Below, one piece after another: positions 42,365 through 51,600 of a stretch of DNA of 64,000 nt. Position 1 is the first letter of the stretch; each line of letters starts with the position of its first letter. The notes under the pieces are model-generated. The model was not told the DNA's origin. It searched no databases and worked only from the letters and a program-made list of their open reading frames with translations. The position numbers were made by a program, and so were the translations under genes. The stretch is taken from positions 4,362 to 68,361 of the forward strand of contig NZ_KI421509.1 of the NCBI RefSeq assembly GCF_000473225.1, in the 5' to 3' direction. The DNA comes from Sedimentitalea nanhaiensis DSM 24252 (GTDB lineage Bacteria > Pseudomonadota > Alphaproteobacteria > Rhodobacterales > Rhodobacteraceae).

Positions 42365-43546
42365 ATGAGCAAGACCGAAACGGCGGCCATGGCCGGAGAA
42401 GGTGCGCCCCTGGTTCAGGAGGTGAAGCAGGCGATGACCGGCTTCGTCAGCGAATTTAAGGGGTTTCAAGGTGAAATTGAGAAAAAAATTAAACAAACGG
42501 AAGAGCGACTGACCATGCTGGATCGTAAATCGAAATTCGCGGCACGCCCGCATTTGTCTGCATCCACTGATGAAGGTGCGCCGCATCAAAAGGCGTTTAA
42601 TGCCTATCTGCGCTCGGGCGACGATGATGGGTTGCGCGGTCTGGAACTGGCCGGCAAGTCCATGACCACCGCTGTAAACAGCGATGGCGGGTATCTGGTG
42701 GATCCGCAGACGTCTGACACGGTTCAATCGGTGCTGCACTCCACAGCTTCGATCCGTGCGATTGCCTCGGTCGTCAACGTCGAGGCCACCAGTTATGACG
42801 TGCTGGTGGATCACACCGACGTTGGTGCTGGATGGGCAACGGAAGCTGGTTCGCAGAGCGAAACAAGCAGTCCGCAGATTGACCGGATCACAATTCCGCT
42901 GCACGAGCTGAGTGCTTTGCCGAAGGCAAGTCAGCGCCTGCTGGATGACAGTGCCTTTGATATCGAAGGCTGGTTGGCCGGCCGCATCGCGGACAAGTTC
43001 TCGCGTGCGGAAGCGGCGGCATTTATCAATGGTGACGGTCTGGACAAGCCGCGCGGCGTGTTGAACCACTCCAAGATCGACAACGATGTCTGGGCCTGGG
43101 GAAGCATTGGATATGTTCCTACCGGCGTAGATGGAGACATTGACGACGGCGATGCGATAGTCGATCTGGTTTATGCTCTGGGTGCGCAATACCGCGCCAA
43201 TGCGACTTTTGTGATGAATTCCAAGACCGCAGGACTGGTTCGCAAGCTCAAGGATGCGGATGGGCGGTTCCTGTGGTCGGATGGTCTGGCAGCGGCAGAG
43301 CCGGCCCGGCTGATGGGGTATCCGGTGGTGATTGCCGAGGATATGCCGGATGCGGCCAACGATTCCTATTCGATTGCCTTTGGCGACTTTCACGCTGGCT
43401 ATACCATTGCAGAACGCCCTGATCTGCGTGTTCTGCGAGATCCGTTCAGCGCCAAGCCGCATGTCTTGTTTTATGCCACCAAGCGCGTAGGCGGGGATGT
43501 TTCCGACTTTGCTGCGATCAAGCTGTTGAAATTCGGCGTCGCCTAA
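42365..43546 (+). CDS. GTA g5, major capsid protein
   Basis: A 393-residue HK97-fold capsid protein. Residues 1-100 form a charged helical delta domain (FQGEIEKKIKQTEERLTM) that g4 would remove. The mature part begins near KSMTTAVNSDGGYLVDPQTS. E-loop and P-domain blocks are visible (SASTD, LHELSALPKASQRLLDD, AAFINGDGLDKPRGVLN), and GYPVVIAEDMPD, FGDFHAGYTIAERPDLRV is the family-typical C-terminal region. It is the most abundant particle protein; a structured RNA region follows its stop codon. Confidence 0.95.
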   Translation: MSKTETAAMAGEGAPLVQEVKQAMTGFVSEFKGFQGEIEKKIKQTEERLTMLDRKSKFAARPHLSASTDEGAPHQKAFNAYLRSGDDDGLRGLELAGKSMTTAVNSDGGYLVDPQTSDTVQSVLHSTASIRAIASVVNVEATSYDVLVDHTDVGAGWATEAGSQSETSSPQIDRITIPLHELSALPKASQRLLDDSAFDIEGWLAGRIADKFSRAEAAAFINGDGLDKPRGVLNHSKIDNDVWAWGSIGYVPTGVDGDIDDGDAIVDLVYALGAQYRANATFVMNSKTAGLVRKLKDADGRFLWSDGLAAAEPARLMGYPVVIAEDMPDAANDSYSIAFGDFHAGYTIAERPDLRVLRDPFSAKPHVLFYATKRVGGDVSDFAAIKLLKFGVA

Positions 43547-43559
43547 ACGGCACCGGGTA

Positions 43560-43665
43560 CAGGGCCGGTAACCCGGCTCTGTGGTGGGCACGTGCCATGG
43601 GAAACCCTCCTTGTTGTCTAGCTGCTCCCCTCCGTCCGAGCAACTTGGGGCGGCGCGTGCCCACC
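43560..43665 (+). other. structured intergenic region after the capsid gene
   Basis: CAGGGCCGG-TAAC-CCGGCTCTG (43560-43581) forms a 9-bp hairpin with one G-U pair right after the capsid stop. Next, GGTGGGCACG (43583-43592) and CGTGCCCACC (43656-43665) pair perfectly across 63 nt that hold a further imperfect hairpin (AGCTGCTC/GAGCAACT). No T-tract follows. It could protect the capsid message at its 3' end or mark an RNA processing point. Confidence 0.6.
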
Positions 43666-43714
43666 GTTTCCAGATGAATTGGCCCAGAGGGGTCCGACCT
43701 TGCGGAGTGAAGTG

Positions 43715-44314
43715 ATGATGTTGATCGAAGAGGTGACCGTCCCGGATGCGGCGTTGCCGGTGGCAGAGTTCAAGGCGCATTTGCGGCTGGGAACCGGGTT
43801 TGGCGAGGATAGTTTGCAGGATGGCGTTCTAAAGGGTTTCCTGCGGGCGGCCATTGCAGCGATCGAAGCCCGCACAGGTAAGATTCTGATTTCCCGTGAA
43901 TTTACATGGTCGTTAACAGGTTGGCGCGATCGCTCAGGTCAGATCCTGCCGGTTGCTCCGGTGACCGCAATCACCGGTGTCACCTTGATTGACGAACTTG
44001 AGGTTGAGACCGAAATGCCGGCCGATCAGTTTCGACTGGAGCAGGATAGCCAGAGGCCGCGTATTCGACCCGCCGGGAGCCTGTTGCCGATGGTGCGCAC
44101 TGGCGGGGGTGTTCGCATCGGTCTTACGGCCGGGTATGCGAGCGAATGGGGTCGGTTGCCGGCCGATCTTGGTCAGGCGGTTCTGCTGTTGGCGGCGCAC
44201 TACTATGAATACCGGAACGAAACTGCGCTGAGCGACGGGTGCATGCCGTTTGGGGTTTCCAGCCTGATTCAGCGGTATCGGTCGATGCGGATTGGAATAG
44301 GAGCGGGAATATGA
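43715..44314 (+). CDS. GTA g6, head-tail connector
   Basis: A 199-residue connector protein of the HK97 gp6-like class. LPVAEFKAHLRLG is the common N-terminal motif, followed by helices (FLRAAIAAIEARTGKILISR) and a late LGQAVLLLAAHYYEYRNE block that is characteristic. It would form the ring below the portal. Start ATG 43715 follows GGAG; the gene overlaps g7 by ATGA. Confidence 0.88.
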   Translation: MMLIEEVTVPDAALPVAEFKAHLRLGTGFGEDSLQDGVLKGFLRAAIAAIEARTGKILISREFTWSLTGWRDRSGQILPVAPVTAITGVTLIDELEVETEMPADQFRLEQDSQRPRIRPAGSLLPMVRTGGGVRIGLTAGYASEWGRLPADLGQAVLLLAAHYYEYRNETALSDGCMPFGVSSLIQRYRSMRIGIGAGI

Positions 44315-44649
44315 GCTTGCCGCAATTGAACCGCCGACTGGTGCTGGAGGCTCCTTTCAGGGCACCCGATGGCGCGGGAGGATATGCCGAGATCTGGCAG
44401 GCGCTGGGCGAGCATTGGGCCGAGGTTCGTACCCGCACAGGGGGGGAAAGATCCGAGGCCGGCGTTCCGGTTTCGACGGTGACCTACAATATTGTGGTGC
44501 GTGGCGCCCCCTACGGTTCAGCCGCGCGACCGATGCCAGAGCAGAGATTTCGGGACGGTGAGCGCCTGTTCTTGATCCAGGCGATTGCGGAACGTGATCC
44601 AGAGGGCCGTTTCCTGACCTGTTTTGCAGAGGAGGAGATCGTGACATGA
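44311..44649 (+). CDS. GTA g7, head-tail adaptor
   Basis: A 112-residue head-closure protein. LNRRLVLEAPFRAPDGAGGY and EIWQALGEHWAEVRTRTGGE match the small head-tail joining family (SPP1 gp16-like), and ERLFLIQAIAERDPEGRFLT is the final strand pair. The start overlaps the g6 stop and the stop overlaps the g8 start, both as ATGA, which indicates coupled translation. Confidence 0.87.
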   Translation: MSLPQLNRRLVLEAPFRAPDGAGGYAEIWQALGEHWAEVRTRTGGERSEAGVPVSTVTYNIVVRGAPYGSAARPMPEQRFRDGERLFLIQAIAERDPEGRFLTCFAEEEIVT

Positions 44650-45059
44650 GCTATGGCATGGCGGCCGCGTTGCAGATGGCAGTCTATCAACGGCTGATGA
44701 GCGATACCAACGTGAGCGGAATCGTCGGCGACGCAATCTATGATGCCTTGCCGCCTGGGGAAATCCCCAGCCTGTACGTCACGCTTGGCCCCGAGTCGGT
44801 TCGGGATCAATCCGATCAGACGGGCGATGGAGCGATGCATCTGTTCACCGTGTCCGTGGTTACTGACGGTGCGAGCTTTGTTCGTGCAAAAGGGCTGGCC
44901 GCTGCGATCAGTGATACGTTGGTAGATGCCGACCTAACCCTGGATCGCGGTCGTTTAGTGGGCGTGTGGTTTGACCGTGCTACCGCCAGGCGTACGGGCA
45001 AGGCAGGACGCGTTCGGCGCATAGATCTGAGATTTCGCGCGCGCGTGGAAGACAGTTAA
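44646..45059 (+). CDS. GTA g8, tail terminator (DUF3168)
   Basis: A 137-residue protein of the DUF3168 family. AAALQMAVYQRLMSDTNVSG and DAIYDALPPGEIPSLYVTLG are the family signatures, with LFTVSVVTDGASFVRAKGLA later. In GTA particles this protein caps the tail tube at the neck. Coupled to g7 by ATGA overlap; a 24-bp gap with GGAG precedes g9. Confidence 0.88.
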   Translation: MSYGMAAALQMAVYQRLMSDTNVSGIVGDAIYDALPPGEIPSLYVTLGPESVRDQSDQTGDGAMHLFTVSVVTDGASFVRAKGLAAAISDTLVDADLTLDRGRLVGVWFDRATARRTGKAGRVRRIDLRFRARVEDS

Positions 45060-45083
45060 CCAATCAAACTTTGGAGACACGAA

Positions 45084-45497
45084 ATGGGTGCTCAGAACGG
45101 CAAGGATCTGTTGGTCAAGGTAGACATGACCGGTGACGGTCTTTTTGAAACAATTGCGGGGCTACGTGCAACGCGGGTTAGCTTCAATGCGGAAAGTGTA
45201 GACGTGACCAGTTTGGAAAGCCAAGGCGGGTGGCGCGAGCTGTTGTCGGGTGCGGGTGTGAAATCGGCCGCCATCTCTGGGTCAGGTGTGTTCAAGGATG
45301 CGGGAACCGACGAACGGGCGCGGCAGCTGTTTTTCGATGGCGAAACGCCGGAATTTCAGGTGATCATTCCGGACTTTGGCATCGTTGAGGGGGCGTTTCA
45401 GGTAAGCTCGATCGAGTATTCCGGCAGCCACAACGGCGAGGCAACGTATGAGTTGTCGATGGCCAGTGCTGGCGCTCTGACTTTCACGGCGCTTTAG
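45084..45497 (+). CDS. GTA g9, major tail protein
   Basis: A 137-residue tail-tube protein. MGAQNGKDLLVKVDMTGDG opens it, and VDVTSLESQGGWRELLSGAG and FQVSSIEYSGSHNGEATYEL are typical of the TP901-1-like tube family used in RcGTA. Rings of this protein form the short non-contractile tail. It has its own good ribosome site (GGAGA). Confidence 0.92.
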   Translation: MGAQNGKDLLVKVDMTGDGLFETIAGLRATRVSFNAESVDVTSLESQGGWRELLSGAGVKSAAISGSGVFKDAGTDERARQLFFDGETPEFQVIIPDFGIVEGAFQVSSIEYSGSHNGEATYELSMASAGALTFTAL

Positions 45498-45501
45498 ACC
45501 A

Positions 45502-45822
45502 ATGGCTAATCCGTGGACGGGAGAGGTGGCGCTGGTCATCGATGGGCAGCGGCGGGTGCTGAAATTGACACTTGGTGCATTGGCAGAACTTGAACAGGCA
45601 CTGCACACGCCTTCGCTGGTGGCGCTGGTGGAACGGTTTGAAGGTGGGTCATTTTCGACTCGGGATGTTCTTGCTTTGATCGGCGCGGGATTGCGGGGGG
45701 GCGACAACGACGTTTCGGATGCTGAGTTGCGTAGAGCCGAGATTGAAGGTGGGCCGATGATGGCGGCGCGGGTGGCGGCAGAGTTGCTGGCACGGGCGTT
45801 CATGCTGCCGACAGACACATGA
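45502..45822 (+). CDS. GTA g10, tail assembly chaperone-like
   Basis: A 106-residue protein of the GTA gp10 family. It begins ANPWTGEVALVIDGQRRVLK and contains LTLGALAELEQALHTPSLVA, the conserved block of this family. By position before the tape measure gene it matches the tail assembly chaperones of siphophages. It is 4 bp after g9 and overlaps g10.1 by ATGA. Confidence 0.87.
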   Translation: MANPWTGEVALVIDGQRRVLKLTLGALAELEQALHTPSLVALVERFEGGSFSTRDVLALIGAGLRGGDNDVSDAELRRAEIEGGPMMAARVAAELLARAFMLPTDT

Positions 45823-46022
45823 CGGGCTTTGACTGGCCCGCGCTGATGCGGGCCGGGCTTCAGGGGCTGCGGTTGAAGCCGGAGGATTTCTGGAAGCTTA
45901 CCCCCGCAGAGTTGCGGTTATTGCTGGGACAGGGAGGTGCACAGGCCCCGCTGTCGCGCGCAGGATTGGAAACGCTTTTGGCGGCCTATCCGGACAAGGA
46001 ACGAGGAGAGGTCAATGAGTGA
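45819..46022 (+). CDS. GTA g10.1, small tail assembly protein
   Basis: A 67-residue protein with FDWPALMRAGLQGLRLKPED and FWKLTPAELRLLLGQ, the signature of small phage tail-assembly chaperone proteins of this family. In siphophages the equivalent frame is often reached by frameshift; here it has a separate ATG overlapping the g10 stop. It overlaps the start of g11 by 8 bp. Confidence 0.85.
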   Translation: MTGFDWPALMRAGLQGLRLKPEDFWKLTPAELRLLLGQGGAQAPLSRAGLETLLAAYPDKERGEVNE

Positions 46023-46674
46023 TCGGAACGGTTCAGAGGACCTGGGCGACAACGCGGAAGCGTTGGAAGATAGCCTTGGAGCTGCGGCGAATATGGCGGC
46101 GGGGTTCGACAGTGAATTGCAACGCATGCGCGCGTCTCTGGCGGCGACAGGCAAGGATGTATCGACCTTGGAACGGGGATTGTCCAAGGGGCTGCGCCGA
46201 GCGTTTGACGGCGTGGTTCTGGACGGCATGAAATTGTCGGACGCATTGGAAACCGTGGCCAAGTCGATGATCCAGACAACATACAATGCCGCGATTAAGC
46301 CGGTGGCAAACCATTTTGGGGGGCTTTTGTCGCAAGGCGTAAGCGGGATGGTTGAAGGTCTTTTGCCGTTTGCGGATGGCGGCAGTTTCTCGCAGGGACG
46401 TGTGATGCCCTTTGCAAAGGGTGGCGTCGTGTCCGGCCCGGTGACCTTTCCTATGCGCGGCGGCACTGGCCTGATGGGCGAGGCAGGACCCGAAGCAATT
46501 ATGCCACTCGCACGGGGTGCGGATGGCAAGTTGGGCGTGCGTAGCGCCGGCGGCCAAGGCGTCAGCGTTGTGATGAACATCAGCACCCCTGATGTGCAGG
46601 GCTTCAATCGCAGCCAGGGGCAGATTGCGGCGCAGATGAGCCGTGCATTGGGGCGTGGAAATCGCAACCGGTAA
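46015..46674 (+). CDS. GTA g11, tail tape measure protein
   Basis: A 219-residue short tape measure, far shorter than in phages, matching the roughly 50-nm GTA tail. Helical repeats at the start (NAEALEDSLGAAANMAAGFD) are followed by GLRRAFDGVVLDGMKLSDAL and glycine-rich blocks (FADGGSFSQGRVMPFAKGG, TGLMGEAGPEAIMPLARG) typical of lambda gpH-like tape measures. AGGAGAG before the ATG supports this start. Confidence 0.92.
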   Translation: MSDRNGSEDLGDNAEALEDSLGAAANMAAGFDSELQRMRASLAATGKDVSTLERGLSKGLRRAFDGVVLDGMKLSDALETVAKSMIQTTYNAAIKPVANHFGGLLSQGVSGMVEGLLPFADGGSFSQGRVMPFAKGGVVSGPVTFPMRGGTGLMGEAGPEAIMPLARGADGKLGVRSAGGQGVSVVMNISTPDVQGFNRSQGQIAAQMSRALGRGNRNR

Positions 46675-46698
46675 CATGGACGAGAAGGGGAGAAAGTG

Positions 46699-47331
46699 AT
46701 GAGCTTTCATGAAATCAGGTTTCCCGCATCGCTGAGTTTTGGCTCGGTCGGTGGGCCAGAACGGCGTACGGATGTCGTTACATTGGCGAATGGGTTCGAA
46801 GAGCGCAATACGCCTTGGGCACATTCGCGCCGTCGCTATGATGCCGGTTTGGGCATGCGTTCACTGGACGACGTTGAGATCCTGATTTCGTTTTTCGAGG
46901 CGCGGCGTGGGCAAATGTTTGGGTTCCGATGGAAAGACTGGTCTGACTTCAAGTCGGGACGCGCGTCGGCGGAAATCTCTTGTGAAGATCAGGTGATTGC
47001 TATCGCGGACGGGCGAACTTCGGAATTTCCGTTGGTGAAGACCTACCAATCGGGGGCTTTTAGCTATGTCAGGCCTATCAAGAAGCCGGTTCCCGGCACG
47101 GTACGGATCGGTGTCGAGCAGGATGAGTTGCGTGAGGCGCTGGATTATGAAGTCGATACCGCGAGCGGTATGGTTCGTTTCCTGAAGACGCCGGCAGAGA
47201 CCATGCGTATCACCGCAGGTTACGAATTTGACGTGCCGGTGAGATTCGACACTGATCGCATTCAGACCAGCGTGGCGAGCTTTCAGGCCGGAGATGTTCC
47301 GAATGTTCCAGTGGTCGAGGTGCGGGTCTGA
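46699..47331 (+). CDS. GTA g12, distal tail protein (DUF2460)
   Basis: A 210-residue protein of the DUF2460 family. FHEIRFPASLSFGSVGGPER and NTPWAHSRRRYDAGLGMRSL open it, and SFFEARRGQMFGFRWKDWSD is the strongest family block. It forms the ring joining tail tube and hub. ATG 46699 follows GGGGAGA; a GTG three bases upstream is an alternative. The stop overlaps the g13 start (TGATG). Confidence 0.92.
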   Translation: MSFHEIRFPASLSFGSVGGPERRTDVVTLANGFEERNTPWAHSRRRYDAGLGMRSLDDVEILISFFEARRGQMFGFRWKDWSDFKSGRASAEISCEDQVIAIADGRTSEFPLVKTYQSGAFSYVRPIKKPVPGTVRIGVEQDELREALDYEVDTASGMVRFLKTPAETMRITAGYEFDVPVRFDTDRIQTSVASFQAGDVPNVPVVEVRV

Positions 47332-48218
47332 TGGTTGGGCTGGACGATGCTTTTCAGGCACATGTGAGATCAGGTTTGACGACTTTGTGTCGTTGCTGGG
47401 CCATTATTCGAAAGGATGGCCTGACCTTTGGATTCACAGATCACGATCTGACACTGGAATTCGATGGAGTCACCTTTAAGGCCGACGCGGGGCTGTCGGC
47501 ACTTGCGCTGCAACAAAGCACTGGCCTGTCGGTGGACAACACCGAAGCGATCGGCGCGCTCAGCGATGCTTCGGTGCGTGACGAAGATATTGAAGCGGGA
47601 CGTTTTGACGGTGCTGAGGTCCGTGCCTGGTTGGTCAACTGGCAAGATGTCAACGTGCGTTGGCTGCAGTTTCGTGGGTCGATTGGAGAGCTGCGTCGCA
47701 GCGGTGGTGCCTTTCATGCCGAATTGCGCGGTTTGACTGAGGCATTAAACCGGCCCTTGGGTCGCGTGTTCCAGAAACCGTGTACAGCAGTGTTGGCGGA
47801 CGCCGGATGCCGGTTCGATTTGGATGCTCCGGGGTACTCTAGCCTGCGAATGGTTGAGAAAGTTGAATCGTCTCGTATGTTTCGCTGGCAGGGTATGACG
47901 GATTTTGAACCTGGTTGGTTTGCGCGAGGCCGACTTTCAGTCAAGTCTGGCGATGCCGATGGGTTATGGGGAACAATCAAGAAAGATTGGTTCGATGGCA
48001 CAATCCGGGTTGTCGAATTGTGGGAGCCCATCCGCGCAAAAGTGATGGCCGGCGATGAGGTCCGCCTAGATGCCGGATGTGACAAGCGTATGGAGACTTG
48101 CCGGTTAAAGTTTAACAACATTTTGAATTATCAGGGATTTCCGGATATTCCGGGCGAAGATTGGGTTATGGCGACACCCAAGCAATCCAAGGCGAACACC
48201 GGCGGGAGCCTGCGTTGA
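47331..48218 (+). CDS. GTA g13, hub protein (DUF2163)
   Basis: A 295-residue baseplate hub. LTFGFTDHDLTLEFDGVTFK opens the DUF2163 domain, and the C-terminal part has four conserved cysteines as CX8C (KPCTAVLADAGCRFD) and CX6C (AGCDKRMETCRL), with LKFNNILNYQGFPDIPGED closing it. In the RcGTA particle this region was reported to hold an iron-sulfur cluster, and the cysteines here agree. Translationally coupled to g12 and g14. Confidence 0.93.
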   Translation: MVGLDDAFQAHVRSGLTTLCRCWAIIRKDGLTFGFTDHDLTLEFDGVTFKADAGLSALALQQSTGLSVDNTEAIGALSDASVRDEDIEAGRFDGAEVRAWLVNWQDVNVRWLQFRGSIGELRRSGGAFHAELRGLTEALNRPLGRVFQKPCTAVLADAGCRFDLDAPGYSSLRMVEKVESSRMFRWQGMTDFEPGWFARGRLSVKSGDADGLWGTIKKDWFDGTIRVVELWEPIRAKVMAGDEVRLDAGCDKRMETCRLKFNNILNYQGFPDIPGEDWVMATPKQSKANTGGSLR

Positions 48219-48667
48219 TGTCAGATCGCAAACGCATTGTAGAAATCGCGCGGAGCTGGATTGGGACACCATATCGCCATCAAGCCGCATGCCGTGGCGC
48301 GGGCGCGGATTGTCTGGGCCTGGTGCGGGGAGTTTGGCGCGAATTGCTGGGAGCGGAACCGGAGGCAGTTCCGGCATATTCGATGGATTGGTCCGAACCG
48401 CAGGGTGAAGAACGTTTGTGGGCCGCTGCCAAACGCCATTTGCACAGCGTTGTTTTGGGTGAGTTGGCTTTTGATCCCGGTGATGTTGTCCTTTTTCGAA
48501 TGCGCAGTGGTTCTGTGGCCAAGCATCTTGGGATCATCGCCGAAACTAAGCACAGTTCGTCATTTGTTCACGCGTATGCAAATCATGGTGTCGTCGAAAG
48601 CCCTCTGAGCGCGCCTTGGAAAACGCGCATCGTGGCGCGTTTCAAATTTCCTATGGAGAATTTCTGA
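48218..48667 (+). CDS. GTA g14, NlpC/P60 peptidoglycan peptidase
   Basis: A 149-residue cysteine peptidase. The catalytic Cys lies in GAGADCLGLVRGVWREL and the His in SVAKHLGIIAE, the typical NlpC/P60 pair; WIGTPYRHQAA precedes them. The enzyme presumably helps the tail tip cross the recipient cell wall. It starts and ends in TGATG overlaps with g13 and g15. Confidence 0.92.
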   Translation: MSDRKRIVEIARSWIGTPYRHQAACRGAGADCLGLVRGVWRELLGAEPEAVPAYSMDWSEPQGEERLWAAAKRHLHSVVLGELAFDPGDVVLFRMRSGSVAKHLGIIAETKHSSSFVHAYANHGVVESPLSAPWKTRIVARFKFPMENF

Positions 48668-51600
48668 TGGCTACGATTCTACTTTCAGCTGCAGGTGCGG
48701 CCATTGGAGGCGCGGTTGGCGGTACTTTGGCGGGGCTGTCGTCGGTGGCGATCGGCAGGGCAGTCGGCGCGACCTTGGGGCAAGTGATCGATCAACGTCT
48801 TTTGGGACAGGGGTCCGAGCCCGTCGAGACCGGCCGAGTCGATCGGTTTCGACTAACAAGTGCCGGCGACGGGGAACCGATTGCTCAGGTTTTTGGTCGG
48901 ATGCGTGTGGGTGGGCAGGTTATCTGGGCATCAGATTTCCTGGAGACCACGAGCACGACCGGCGGCGGAGGAAAGGGAAGCCCAGGTGAGCCCGAGATTA
49001 CGTCGCACAGTTATTTTGTGTCGCTTGCTATCGCCGTTTGCGAGGGTGAGATTTCGTCAATCGGGCGTGTTTGGGCCGATGGCGAAGAGGTTTCTCGCGA
49101 TGACCTGAATATGAGAATCTACACTGGATCCATGGATCAACTGCCTGATGCGGTGATCGAAGCAATCGAAGGCCAGGGCGCAGTGCCAGCCTATCGCGGT
49201 ACGGCATATGTGGTCATGGAGAACATTGGTCTAGGACGGTACGGAAATCGGGTTCCGCAATTTTCGTTTGAAGTCGTGCGCCCGGAGCAAGCGGCGTCAA
49301 AGAGTTATGATCATGAATTGCCGCAGCTCATCAAGGGCGTGGCATTGATGCCCGGCACCGGGGAATACACGCTGGCGCAATCATCTGTACACTACACCAA
49401 AGGACCAGGCAGCAGTTGGGCAGCCAATACAAATAGCCCATCAGGCCGATCCGATATGGTTACGTCAATAGACATGTTGAAAGAGGAGCTGCCGGCCTGT
49501 TCCGCCGTGTCGCTTGTTGTATCGTGGTTTGGCAATGATTTGCGCTGCGATTCCTGCCAGATTACCCCGAAGATCGAACGGGCCAATATCGATGGCAAAA
49601 ACATGCCGTGGACTGTAGCTGGGTTAACACGATCTACGGCAGAGCAAATCGTTCGAGAAGACGACCGCCCGATCTACGGCGGCACGCCGGCGGATGCTGC
49701 AGTTGTCGAAGCAATCAAGCACATGAATGCTTCCGGAAAACGGGTGATGTTCTACCCCTTCATTTTAATGGACCAGCTTTCCGGGAACGGATTGAAAGAC
49801 CCATGGACCGGAAAGCCGGAGCAACCCGTATTGCCTTGGCGGGGTAGAATAACTCTTTCGGACGCCCCTGGGACCGCAGGGTCGCCGGATGGAACGCTGG
49901 AGGCTGATGCGCAGGTTGCCAAGTTCTTTGGATCGGCAAGTGCCAATGATTTCCGTGTATTAAATGGCAAAGTCAACTACTCAGGCCCTGAGGAATGGGG
50001 GATGCGCCGTTTCATCCTCCACTATGCTGCGCTCTGCAAAGCAGCGGGCGGGGTAGCTTCGTATTGTATAGGTTCGGAAATGAGGGGGCTGACGCAGATC
50101 CGAGGCGCAAACGAATTTCCATCGGTGTCCGCGATGAAGGATCTTGCGGCCGAGGTGCGTCAATTATTGGGGCCGGAGACCAAGATCGGTTATGCCGCTG
50201 ACTGGTCCGAGTATTTTGGATACCAGCCTCAGGATGGCAGCGGTGACAGGTATTTTCATCTGGACCCGCTTTGGGCGGATGAAAATATCGATTTTATCGG
50301 AGTCGATAATTACATGTCGCTTTCGGATTGGCGCGAAGGCGAAAGTCATGCCGACGCTAAATGGGGAAGCATTTATAATACGGACTATTTGGCGGCTAAC
50401 ATCGAAGGTGGTGAAGGCTATGATTGGTATTATCATTCGCCAGAAGCCGAAGCGGCGCAGATTCGAACACCGATTGAGGACGCGGCGCACGGCGAACCAT
50501 GGATCTGGCGCTACAAGGATCTACGCAACTGGTGGCAAAACGAGCACTACGAACGGATCGGTGGGGTGCGGCGGTCCGCTCCAACCGCTTGGATACCGCA
50601 ATCCAAGCCGATTTGGTTCACCGAATTCGGCTGTGCTGCAATAGATAAGGGGACAAACCAGCCAAACAAATTCCTGGACCCTAAATCATCGGAGTCGAGT
50701 GTGCCTCGGGGTTCAATTGGACTGCGCGACGATTTTATCCAGCACCAGTACTTGAAAACAATCCTGAGCTATTGGGGGGACGAAACCAAAAATCCGGTGT
50801 CCGAGGTCTATGGAAAATCCATGATCGACATGGAGAATGCCTATGTCTGGGCGTGGGATGTCCGTCCATTTCCCGCATTTCCGAACACCCGGATACAGTG
50901 GAGCGATGGTGCAAATTACGCACGTGGACATTGGATCAATGGGCGGGTTGGGTCTCGTACCCTCACTTCGGTTGTGGAAGAAATCTGTCGCAACTCGGGT
51001 ATCGCAGATGTGGATACAAGCGAGTTGTTTGGGATGGTACATGGCTATGTCTTGGATGAGGTAGCCAATGCGCGTTCAGCGCTTCAGCCGCTCATGTTGC
51101 GGTACGGCTTCGATGCCATCGAGCGAGATGGCGTGCTGCGCTTTGTCACGCGAAATGGCAAGAACGTTCGGGTTTTGGAGAAAGAAGACCTGGCGGAATC
51201 TGGCGATCTGGACAGTTTGCTGGACAAGACCCGGGATGCAGAAGCAGAGATGACGGGTCGGGTTCGAGTTCGTTTCGTCCAGGCTGGCGCGGATCACGAC
51301 ATTGTTGCCGAAGAGGCTGTCTTGCCAGATGCTGCGACTCATGCTGTGACGTCCAGTGATCTACCTTTGGCAATGTCGCGCGCCGAAGGTCGTCAGGTGG
51401 TCGAGCGTTGGCTGACCGAAGCCCGCGTGTCTCGCGACAAGGCACGTTTTGCGTTACCTCCTTCAAAAATGGAGCTGGGCGCAGGGGATATCGTTCGGTT
51501 GCCTTTCGTCTCGGAAGGTGATGACGCAGTGTATCGAATTGATCGCATTGAACAATCGGAATTGCAGATCGTAGAGGCCGTGCGAATTGAGCCCGCAGTA

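Noticed and set aside
42338-43780. A 480-codon minus-strand open frame antisense to the capsid gene
   Set aside because: The capsid gene g5 is certain; the antisense frame crosses the g5-g6 gap and shows no family features.
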